NCBI GenBank assembly: GCA_023246885.1
Contig: JAHFHN010000024.1
Coordinates: 1 to 9,109 of the forward strand
Direction of reading: 5' to 3'
DNA from: Microcaldota archaeon
GTDB lineage: Archaea; Micrarchaeota; Micrarchaeia; Norongarragalinales; UBA8480
DNA: 9,109 nt
The position numbers were made by a program, and so were the translations under genes. The notes below the pieces were generated by a model. It was not told the origin of the DNA. It did no database searches and worked only from the letters and a program-made list of their open reading frames with translations. Shown here piece by piece: positions 1 through 5,394 of this stretch (its first letter is position 1; each line of letters begins with the position of its first letter).

Positions 1-500
1 TACCCGTTTTCTTTGGTTTCTTAGTTGGAATGCTCACATTTATTGGCATTAATACTTTCTTAACCCAGGCACCTCTTGACTTAACGCAATTATTCGCAGC
101 ACTCTTGTCAATGGCAGTAATTGCAATGGTTGGTTTTTTTGATGATTTAAACATCCGTACGCAACGCGTTGCAATTTCTTCAGATGCAATTGACTATCGC
201 ATTGGGCTAAAACAATGGCAAAAACCCCTTTTGACACTAGTTGCGGCAGTGCCACTAATGGCCGTAAACGCAGGTACAAGCAGCGTATTACTACCATTAA
301 TTGGCGTAGTTGATTTTGGCATACTTTATCCTTTGTTAGCTATACCAATCGCCGTTGTTTGTGTTTCCAATGCAACGAACATGCTAGCCGGAGTAAATGG
401 AGTAGAAAGTGGGACAACTTCAATTGCCTTTCTCGGTCTAGCCGTATTTCTTTTAACACGCGGTACGCCTAACTCACTTGAAGGCGGGCTACTTTACTAG
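1..500 (+). CDS. Alg7/AglH-like UDP-GlcNAc:polyprenyl-P GlcNAc-1-P transferase, N-terminal part (5' cut by window edge, frameshifted)
   Basis: Polytopic membrane enzyme of the MraY/WecA/Alg7 family (glycosyltransferase family 4). The family transfers a sugar-1-phosphate from a UDP-sugar to a polyprenyl/dolichyl phosphate carrier, the first committed step of lipid-linked glycan assembly. The reading frame is open to the left edge (codons from position 3), so the first methionine, at 30, is internal and the N-terminal helix or helices are missing. Visible motifs are GFFDD at 132-146 (the family's Mg-binding aspartate pair) and NATNMLAGVNGVESG at 369-413. The 'NMLAGVNGVESG' form resembles eukaryotic Alg7/DPAGT1 and archaeal AglH more than bacterial MraY (N-x-x-D-G-x-D-G-L). 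Several hydrophobic segments surround these motifs. The frame stops at TAG 498-500 just after 'EGGLL', where the next transmembrane helix should continue; the rest lies one frame away. The family assignment is strong. The exact sugar donor and carrier are inferred. Confidence 0.88.
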   Translation, partial: PVFFGFLVGMLTFIGINTFLTQAPLDLTQLFAALLSMAVIAMVGFFDDLNIRTQRVAISSDAIDYRIGLKQWQKPLLTLVAAVPLMAVNAGTSSVLLPLIGVVDFGILYPLLAIPIAVVCVSNATNMLAGVNGVESGTTSIAFLGLAVFLLTRGTPNSLEGGLLY

Positions 501-505
501 CGTTC

Positions 506-889
506 ATGAAATTCAATTGGACACCAGCTAAAATGTTACCTGGCGACTCACTTACTTACTTTGCAGGAGCTGCATTTGTAAGCGCAATTATAATTGGAAA
601 CGCAGAAAAACTCGGCATTTTACTTTTCATTCCATGGATAGTTGAAGCGTTACTTAAACTACGCGGCCGATTTAAAGTACGTTCATACGGCGACTTACAA
701 CGCGATGGTACAATCAAAGCACCTTACAAGGAAATATATTCACTAACGCACGTAGTTATGAAACTACCGTACTGGCTAAAAATGAAAAAAGGATTTACTG
801 AAAAACAAATTGCAACGCTTATGATAGCCGGACAAATAATTCTAACTATAAGCGTGCTAGCATTCTATTTCTTTGCAGGTAACTATTGA
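506..889 (+). CDS. Alg7/AglH-like GlcNAc-1-P transferase, C-terminal part (same gene, shifted frame)
   Basis: Continuation of the preceding gene in another frame. Reading this frame back from the ATG at 506 gives LLAF directly before MKFNW, so the protein once read '...GGLL-LLAF-MKFNW...' without a break, and the ATG is probably not a true start. It carries the family's third signature, 'PAKMLPGDS' (PGDS at 539-550), followed by 'LTYFAGAAF', which resembles the 'GDTFxYFAGM' stretch of Alg7/DPAGT1. Next come two hydrophobic helices, a basic cytosolic loop with 'KAPYKEIYSLTH' (positions and residue types fit the substrate-binding loop of the family), and a final hydrophobic helix ending at the TGA at 887-889. 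The two halves give about 290 residues, close to family size once the missing N-terminus is added. If the frameshift is real, the enzyme would be split or inactive; a base-call or assembly error is at least as likely. Confidence 0.85.
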   Translation: MKFNWTPAKMLPGDSLTYFAGAAFVSAIIIGNAEKLGILLFIPWIVEALLKLRGRFKVRSYGDLQRDGTIKAPYKEIYSLTHVVMKLPYWLKMKKGFTEKQIATLMIAGQIILTISVLAFYFFAGNY

Positions 890-902
890 AAAACATTTTT
901 TT
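889..902 (+). terminator. Oligo-T terminator between convergent genes
   Basis: Directly after the TGA of the transferase gene the + strand has A5 (889-893), then CA, then T7 (896-902). Archaeal RNA polymerase stops at such T-runs. The A5 gives a T5 run for galU transcription arriving on the other strand, so the 26-nt gap could serve both genes. Predicted from the T-run only. Confidence 0.4.
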
Positions 903-915
903 GTTTAATAACTAT

Positions 916-1788
916 TTAGTTTTTTAACGAATTTTTCAAATAGTTTCTAGTCTCTTGCCCGATTTCTGCATGCTCTAAAGCAAAGTCAATTGTAGTTTTT
1001 ACAAACGTCAACTTATCCCCAACCGGATACCACCTTGCATCAAGTTGCTTCGCGTTTACTTTTTCATGCTTCATCATTTCTTTGGCAACTGCATCAATGT
1101 GCTTCTCGCCTTTTTTGCCAATAGGCGCTTTTTCAACAGCGTCAAAAAACGATGAGGTAAACACATTCCTGCCAGAATTAACTAAATTGCTAGGCGCGTT
1201 TTCCACGCTTGGTTTTTCTATAATGTCCTCTAGCTCAAACACTCCAGCTTCAAGTTGTTTACCTTTAATCACACCATATTTGTGTACTTCACTTTTGTCA
1301 ACTGGCGTGACTCCAAAAACGCTTGAATTGTATTTTTCAGCGCATTCAATTACTTGCTTGATTGCAGATTTGCCATTGTTTGACACATGAATATCATCTC
1401 CGTAAAGAACTGCAAATGGTTCACTACCAATATGCTTTTTTGCAACTGCAATTGCGTCAGGTAAACCTAACTGGACTTTTTGTCTAACGTAGTGAATGTC
1501 AACCATTTCTGCGATTTCTGAAATTTTTTCTAGTTTTTCAAAATCCTTATTTTTTTCAAGCAAATGTTCTAACTCAATACTTTTGTCAAAATGGTCTTCA
1601 ATGGCATGCTTGCCCCTGCCAGTAATGATGATTATATCTTCAATTCCGGCATCAATCGCTTCTTCTACGACGTATTGAATGGCTGGCTTGTCGATAATTG
1701 GAAGCATTTCTTTAGGCATAGCTTTAGTAGCTGGCAAGAAACGAGTGCCGAACCCGGCGGCGGGAATAACTGCTTTTTTAATTTTCAT
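916..1788 (-). CDS. galU: UTP-glucose-1-phosphate uridylyltransferase (UDP-glucose pyrophosphorylase)
   Basis: Cytosolic nucleotidyltransferase: UTP + glucose-1-P gives UDP-glucose + PPi, the donor for surface polysaccharide and protein glycosylation. At 290 aa it is full length for GalU. The N-terminus has the family's nucleotide-binding stretch (residues 9-31: PAAGFGTRFLPATKAMPKEM then LPI, with R16 and K26), 'ITGRGKHAIEDHFD' at 55-68, 'YGDD' at 129-132 (metal-binding Asp), 'EKP' at 191-193, 'GRNVF' at 206-210 (usually GRYV) and 'VGDKL' at 256-260, with a late Lys in the active site. ATG at 1788 is preceded by AGAGGATGG (possible Shine-Dalgarno) and by a TATA-like box about 25 nt upstream, so it has its own promoter or is the last gene of a tRNA-Gly / unknown / DUF1653 / galU run. 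The related RmlA (dTDP-glucose) family is the main alternative, but the motif set fits GalU better. Confidence 0.95.
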   Translation of the reverse strand: MKIKKAVIPAAGFGTRFLPATKAMPKEMLPIIDKPAIQYVVEEAIDAGIEDIIIITGRGKHAIEDHFDKSIELEHLLEKNKDFEKLEKISEIAEMVDIHYVRQKVQLGLPDAIAVAKKHIGSEPFAVLYGDDIHVSNNGKSAIKQVIECAEKYNSSVFGVTPVDKSEVHKYGVIKGKQLEAGVFELEDIIEKPSVENAPSNLVNSGRNVFTSSFFDAVEKAPIGKKGEKHIDAVAKEMMKHEKVNAKQLDARWYPVGDKLTFVKTTIDFALEHAEIGQETRNYLKNSLKN

Positions 1789-1808
1789 TTGAAACCATCC
1801 TCTAAACG

Positions 1809-1818
1809 TTATAAAAAC
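1809..1818 (-). promoter_or_regulatory. TATA-like box upstream of galU
   Basis: On the minus strand this reads GTTTTTATAA, centred about 25 nt before the galU ATG. An archaeal TATA box at this distance would start transcription at or next to the start codon (leaderless mRNA). A second T/A-rich candidate (TTTTTATTA, 1821-1829) would instead leave a leader of about 11 nt that includes the GAGG element, so the start mode is unresolved. Confidence 0.45.
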
Positions 1819-1876
1819 ACTAATAAAAACATCATACTAAGTATGAACAAATGGGAAATCAAAGTTTAAAAAACCG

Positions 1877-2089
1877 CTACCCTATGAATTCAAACCTTTG
1901 TTTTTGTATGTTATCTACAATGACTGTTTCTTTAAACATTTTTAGGGGCCTAACCCAAAGTTGTTCTTCTCCATAAAGCGCTTTGTAAACAACCAACTCT
2001 TCCAAGGTCTCGCTATGCTTGGCTACACCGATAACCTCGTATTCTTTTCCACTACGAAAATGACGATATTTTCCAAGTTTAATTTCCAT
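1877..2089 (-). CDS. DUF1653 family protein
   Basis: A 70-residue protein matching the DUF1653 family almost end to end: 'GKYRHFRSGKEYEVIG' near the start, then 'AKHSETLEELVVYKALYGEE', 'LWVRPLKMF' and a C-terminal 'RFEFIG'. The family is a small all-beta domain of unknown biochemical role, common in bacteria and often next to or fused with nucleotide-handling enzymes; it is less usual in archaea. I chose ATG 2089 rather than the TTG at 2098, because family members begin a few residues before 'GKYRHF' and an AAGGTTG stretch lies about 8 nt upstream. The stop of the unknown gene at 2105 is only 15 nt away, so the two are probably co-transcribed, with galU 88 nt downstream. The domain call is firm; its function is unknown. 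Confidence 0.9.
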   Translation of the reverse strand: MEIKLGKYRHFRSGKEYEVIGVAKHSETLEELVVYKALYGEEQLWVRPLKMFKETVIVDNIQKQRFEFIG

Positions 2090-2104
2090 ATTTAACAACC
2101 TTGT

Positions 2105-2770
2105 TTAACGCTTGGCGGGATTAATTACCAGAAAACGCCCTTTATCAGACCTAACTTCTCGCGCTCTAACCCCTAGGCTACTAGCAACTTCAAGTAGTTC
2201 CCGATGCAAAGGTGAAACACCCGGATAAGCCCGCTTTTTTGGATAAAGTTTACTCCAATGGATCTCAAGAGGCAAATCGACATGAACGGCTAGTTTAACT
2301 GCTTCAGTTAACGCGCGTTTTCTCCACCCCCCATAATAAGTTGCAATTGAGCGCGGTAGGGCATGCTTATTAGGTTCCGCAGGATCTCTAGTTTTGAAAT
2401 GCGCTTGTGCAAAAGACAAACGCAAACGTTGTTTTGATTTAGCTAAATAGAGTCGAACTTGAACTGTGCCAATCGCAGCCGAATAATGTTGCGAAGGCCC
2501 GAACATCCGCGTTCCCTTCGACGCGGTTACAAAATGAGGCATATGCACTGGCTTCGGAAAAACCACAATATCTTCTTTTGATACGGAAAACACATAGTTA
2601 CGCTTTGGGGTTGACTTCGGTTTTGCAAAACGCTGGCTAAACCAAGAAAACGGGGCCATTACTATAACCGTTTTATCTGTCCGTATAACTCTATGATCGT
2701 GAAAACTGTCAGTTTCAAAATTACCTCGCTGCGCCCATGCAGCTTCTGACACATTTTTTTTTGATTTCAT
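2105..2770 (-). CDS. Conserved-looking hypothetical protein, basic, 221 aa
   Basis: Not recognised. It is a soluble, strongly basic protein (many Lys, Arg and His throughout) with no signal peptide or transmembrane segment. Residues 1-55 are polar, with 'HDHRV' near 24-28. The middle alternates hydrophobic strands with basic loops ('NYVFSVSKEDIVVFPKPVHM'). The C-terminal third has 'RSIATYYGGWRKRALTEAVK', a likely helix, then 'ELLEVASSLGVRAREV', a second amphipathic helix, and a final strand 'FLVINP'. The basic charge suggests nucleic-acid or ribosome association, but no named fold is visible. The start ATG 2770 is fixed by an in-frame TGA two codons upstream. It begins only 33 nt after the tRNA-Gly 3' end, so it is either co-transcribed with the tRNA or leaderless from a weak TATA-like stretch near 2794-2803. 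It is followed at 15 nt by the DUF1653 gene. Confidence 0.7.
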   Translation of the reverse strand: MKSKKNVSEAAWAQRGNFETDSFHDHRVIRTDKTVIVMAPFSWFSQRFAKPKSTPKRNYVFSVSKEDIVVFPKPVHMPHFVTASKGTRMFGPSQHYSAAIGTVQVRLYLAKSKQRLRLSFAQAHFKTRDPAEPNKHALPRSIATYYGGWRKRALTEAVKLAVHVDLPLEIHWSKLYPKKRAYPGVSPLHRELLEVASSLGVRAREVRSDKGRFLVINPAKR

Positions 2771-2803
2771 TTTTCATCAAATCATAGAGATCGCGAATTA
2801 GTA

Positions 2804-2935
2804 TGCGGCTGCTGGGAATCGAACCCAGATCACGACCTTTCTCCACGTTAGGTTTCTTTTTCGTCAACGTTTTTCTTTTCTCAAAAGAAAAAGGTTGGTT
2901 GGGAAGGTCGCATTCTACCACTGAACCACAGCCGC
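2804..2935 (-). tRNA. tRNA-Gly (anticodon CCC) with a 61-nt intron
   Basis: Full cloverleaf on the minus strand. The acceptor GCGGCTG pairs perfectly with CAGCCGC. The D stem is GTTC/GAAT with loop AGTGGTA, the anticodon stem is CGACC/GGTCG, and the T arm is CTGGG-TTCGATT-CCCAG, with discriminator A. The anticodon loop TTCCCAA reads CCC (2901-2903), so it decodes GGG. The 5' exon ends at A37 (2900) and the 3' exon resumes at A38 (2838), the canonical archaeal intron site. CCA is not encoded. The gene diverges from glyA, 66 nt away, and lies just upstream of the basic hypothetical gene. A weak TATA-like element (minus-strand TTAAAT, 2962-2967) lies about 30 nt upstream. Confidence 0.95.
2839..2899 (-). 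other. tRNA-Gly(CCC) intron, position 37/38, half bulge-helix-bulge
   Basis: A 61-nt archaeal tRNA intron. The central 4-bp helix of the splicing motif is visible: loop bases TTCC (tRNA positions 32-35) pair with intron GGAG just before a 3-nt bulge AA|A at the 3' splice site. The outer helix expected on the intron side is not evident, so this is a relaxed hBH-type site of the kind cut by heteromeric or dimeric archaeal endonucleases. The intron interior folds into a long hairpin: CAAC, a C-C mismatch, then a perfect 10-bp stem TTTTTCTTTT / AAAAGAAAAA with loop GAG, closing on GTTG. A one-base ambiguity at each junction comes from flanking A residues. Confidence 0.85.
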
Positions 2936-3001
2936 GTTAGGTAGTATATCGCTAGATAGTGATTTAATGCTTTTGCGAGTAATACTTTTGGCTGGTGTTT
3001 T
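2936..3001. promoter_or_regulatory. Divergent control region of tRNA-Gly and glyA
   Basis: A 66-bp A/T-rich gap between the two gene starts. On the + strand TAGTATATC (2942-2950) could act as the glyA TATA box, giving a leader of roughly 30 nt with GGTG (2994-2997) as a weak Shine-Dalgarno. On the - strand, TTAAAT at 2962-2967 is placed for the tRNA. Box calls are tentative. Confidence 0.4.
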
Positions 3002-4372
3002 GTGGTGAATGAAACTAATTTAACTAAATTTTTTAACGCAAGTGTAAAGGAAACGGATCCTGAAGTTTCTTCTATTATTAAAAGTGAAATTAAACGCATG
3101 GCCGAAGGACTGGAAATGATCCCTTCAGAAAACGTAGTTAGTTTATCGGTTCTCAATGCCCTGGGCTCAGTTTTTACAAATAAATACTCTGAAGGTTATC
3201 CGCATAAACGTTACTACGGGGGAAATGAAAATGCGGATAGTGTGGAGAGCCTTGCAATTGAACGTGCGAAGAAGCTTTTTGGCGTACCGCATGTAAACGT
3301 GCAACCTTATTCAGGTAGCCCGGCTAATTTAGCTGCTTATTTTGCCGTTTGCGAACCCGGGGATACTGTAATGGGTTTAAATTTACCCGATGGCGGGCAC
3401 TTAACACACGGATGGAAAGTTAACTTTTCGGCAAAATATTACAAAAGCGTCCCGTACCATGTTAAGCCAGACGGTTACATTGATTTAGATGAAGTGAAGA
3501 AACTTGCACTTGAAAATAAACCTAAGCTTATTTGGTGTGGTGCAACTGCTTACGTGCGGGAATTTCCTTTTGAAGAACTTGGACAAATTGCTGACGAAGT
3601 TGGCGCTTATTTTGCAGCGGACATTGCGCACGTAGCCGGGCTTATTGTTGGTGGAGCGCATAAAAGTCCAGTTTCACACGCGCATATTGTTACAACTACA
3701 ACGCACAAAACCTTGCGTGGACCTCGCGGGGCAATGATAATGGTAACACAAAAAGGCTTGGATAAAGATGCGGAATTAGCACAAAAAATAGACAAAGCAA
3801 TTTTTCCCGGCTTGCAAGGCGGGCCACATGACCACCAAACTGCGGCAATTGCAGTTGCACTTGGCGAGGCACTTAAACCAGAATTTGCAGACTACGCTAA
3901 ACAAATCGTAAAAAACAACATCACACTTGGAAAAACACTAATGGATAATGGAATTAAACTAGTTACAAATGGAAGCGACAATCACATGCAGTTAATTGAT
4001 TTAACACAATATGGAAAAGGAAAAGGGGTTTTCGTGCAAAATGCATTAGATGCAGCGCACATTACAGTTAACAAAAATACAATTCCAAGTGACCCTTCAA
4101 CACCCTTTTACCCCAGCGGGATAAGGTTAGGAACCCCTGCTATTACATCGCGCGGCATGAAAGAAATGGAAGTAACCCTAATTGGAAAATGGATTGCAGA
4201 AATCATCAAAGAAATTGCGCCAGCGTACGATTTGCCAGAAGACAAGACAAAAGCACAATACATTGAAAGCGTTAATCCAGAAATTAAACAAAACGCAGTG
4301 GTACAAAGAGTAAAGCAAAACGTTATGCAACTTTGTTCCAAGTTTCCACTTTACGCTACGCTTGACTACTAG
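3002..4372 (+). CDS. glyA: Serine hydroxymethyltransferase
   Basis: PLP-dependent cytosolic enzyme: serine + tetrahydropterin (H4folate, or H4MPT in some archaea) gives glycine + methylene-pterin + water, the main source of glycine and one-carbon units. All landmarks are present: 'MIPSENVVS' at 39-47 (substrate-binding Ser-Glu), 'YSEGYPHKRYYGG' at 62-74, 'QPYSGSPAN' at 101-109 (phosphate binding), 'ADIAHVAG' at 206-213 (Asp under the PLP ring, stacking His), and 'TTTTHKTLRGPRG' at 231-243, where K236 is the Schiff-base lysine. The length of 456 aa is slightly long for a prokaryotic SHMT (about 415-440). GTG codons at 3002 and 3005 are adjacent; the second is better spaced (7 nt) from GGTG at 2994-2997. 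The stop is TAG. The gene is monocistronic in appearance, divergent from tRNA-Gly, with a separately promoted lipoprotein downstream. Confidence 0.97.
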   Translation: MVNETNLTKFFNASVKETDPEVSSIIKSEIKRMAEGLEMIPSENVVSLSVLNALGSVFTNKYSEGYPHKRYYGGNENADSVESLAIERAKKLFGVPHVNVQPYSGSPANLAAYFAVCEPGDTVMGLNLPDGGHLTHGWKVNFSAKYYKSVPYHVKPDGYIDLDEVKKLALENKPKLIWCGATAYVREFPFEELGQIADEVGAYFAADIAHVAGLIVGGAHKSPVSHAHIVTTTTHKTLRGPRGAMIMVTQKGLDKDAELAQKIDKAIFPGLQGGPHDHQTAAIAVALGEALKPEFADYAKQIVKNNITLGKTLMDNGIKLVTNGSDNHMQLIDLTQYGKGKGVFVQNALDAAHITVNKNTIPSDPSTPFYPSGIRLGTPAITSRGMKEMEVTLIGKWIAEIIKEIAPAYDLPEDKTKAQYIESVNPEIKQNAVVQRVKQNVMQLCSKFPLYATLDY

Positions 4373-4395
4373 CGTTTGCGTTACCAGAGGCATTG

Positions 4396-4404
4396 TTTTA
4401 AATA
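4396..4404 (+). promoter_or_regulatory. TATA box of the lipoprotein gene (leaderless start)
   Basis: TTTTAAATA is centred about 29 nt before the ATG at 4429, and there is no Shine-Dalgarno in the A/T-rich stretch between. With archaeal TATA-to-start spacing of roughly 25-30 nt the transcript would begin at or within a few bases of the start codon. Confidence 0.55.
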
Positions 4405-4428
4405 CAATAAAAACTTTGAAAAATTAAT

Positions 4429-5394
4429 ATGAAAAAAATATTCGTAATTCTAGCATTGTTCGTTACAATTGGCCTAGTTGGTTGTTTAACTCCAGATGAA
4501 CCTACAAACAATAACACTGCGAACCGCACTTATCCTAGTTCTAATAATACAAATAATTTCACCTATCCTAGCCCAAATAATACCAATACTGAAAACCTTA
4601 ACAATACGGGGACTAATATTTCAGAGCCACAAAACTTAGAACCAATTAATAGCAATATAAACTTTACAAGTTCATTAGAGTTATCGAATCCAAAACGCGG
4701 CGAATTCTTTGCAATAGATATTAGAGCCGAAACAAGCGACGGAATACAAAGTTTAGTATGGGAATCAAACGAAACGTTTGCAAAACAACCTGACTCAAAA
4801 ACATTCGACTGTGGCTCAATAACAATATGCACCGCTAGGTGGGTATTTGTTTCAGCTGAAGCTGGCACAAAAATAATTACGGCGTATGCGTTAGATACTA
4901 AAGGCGGCCGGTCTGCTAAAACTCCAATTGAAATAAACGTACAAGCAGTTCACAAGTACTTCGCATGTGCTAATGCAATTTGCGAAGGTGGAGAATCTTA
5001 TCAAAGCTGCCCACAAGATTGTAGCCCAAGTGACGCAATTGACGCAGTATGCGGTGACGGTTCTTGCAAACCAGGAGAAGACGCAAACCTGTGCTCGGCA
5101 GACTGCACATTAATTAAACCCAGTTGCGGCGATAACATTTGTGATGACGATGAAACACAAACAAGTTGCAGCGCAGATTGTGGTACAGTGAGTGTTACAA
5201 ATGGTACGACCAGTGGTCAAACGAGTTGTTCAACTAATTCAGATTGTGATGGCTATAGACAAATTTGTTCTTCTGGGCAGTGCATAGATGTTGAATGTAA
5301 AACCGACAGTCACTGTGGATCCCACGAATATTGTTCTTACAATAGTTGCGTAAGATGCAGGAGAGATTACAAAACAGGCAACTGGGGCTGCTAG
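4429..5394 (+). CDS. Secreted cysteine-rich lipoprotein with sequon-dense stalk
   Basis: Surface protein of 321 aa, function unknown. Residues 1-19 are a lipoprotein signal: MKK, a hydrophobic core, then lipobox LVGC with C19 as the anchor. Residues 20-82 form an Asn/Thr/Ser/Pro-rich linker containing eight N-X-S/T sequons (N28, 32, 39, 43, 50, 58, 63, 78) and a duplicated TYPS-x-NNTN unit. Residues about 83-172 look like a beta-sandwich (Ig/CARDB-like) domain with a Cys pair ('FDCGSITIC'). The rest is Cys-rich. Three repeats of C-x4-C-x8-C-x3-C begin at C180, C208 and C233 ('CGDGSCKPGEDANLCSADC' type, acidic and probably metal- and disulfide-stabilised). Two repeats of C-x5-C-x5/6-C-x4-C begin at C267 and C290, resembling Dickkopf-like or EB-module spacing. 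The last residue is Cys. It is probably anchored outside the cell and glycosylated. Its TAG stop overlaps the stop of the convergent gene. Confidence 0.88.
   Translation: MKKIFVILALFVTIGLVGCLTPDEPTNNNTANRTYPSSNNTNNFTYPSPNNTNTENLNNTGTNISEPQNLEPINSNINFTSSLELSNPKRGEFFAIDIRAETSDGIQSLVWESNETFAKQPDSKTFDCGSITICTARWVFVSAEAGTKIITAYALDTKGGRSAKTPIEINVQAVHKYFACANAICEGGESYQSCPQDCSPSDAIDAVCGDGSCKPGEDANLCSADCTLIKPSCGDNICDDDETQTSCSADCGTVSVTNGTTSGQTSCSTNSDCDGYRQICSSGQCIDVECKTDSHCGSHEYCSYNSCVRCRRDYKTGNWGC

Noticed and set aside
498..500. TAG in the transferase read as a pyrrolysine codon
   Set aside because: TAG ends glyA and both convergent genes at 5391-5394, so it is an ordinary stop here. Reading through at 498 would also stay in the wrong frame for the downstream domain.
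1082..1869. Plus-strand frames opposite galU
   Set aside because: Ser/Thr/Phe-rich shadow translations of a gene with clear family motifs on the other strand; no start signals.
2861..2895. A/T-rich hairpin in the tRNA intron as a terminator or IS end
   Set aside because: It lies entirely within the intron between matching exons; no transposase or flanking duplication is present.
2721..3156. Minus-strand open frames across the tRNA and the glyA start
   Set aside because: They run through a complete tRNA gene and antisense to well-supported glyA codons, and give low-complexity or unmatched protein.
4510..4600. N/T-rich stretch of the lipoprotein as a CRISPR-like or satellite repeat
   Set aside because: The repeat is short, degenerate and in frame; it is a protein linker with the TYPS-x-NNTN unit duplicated.
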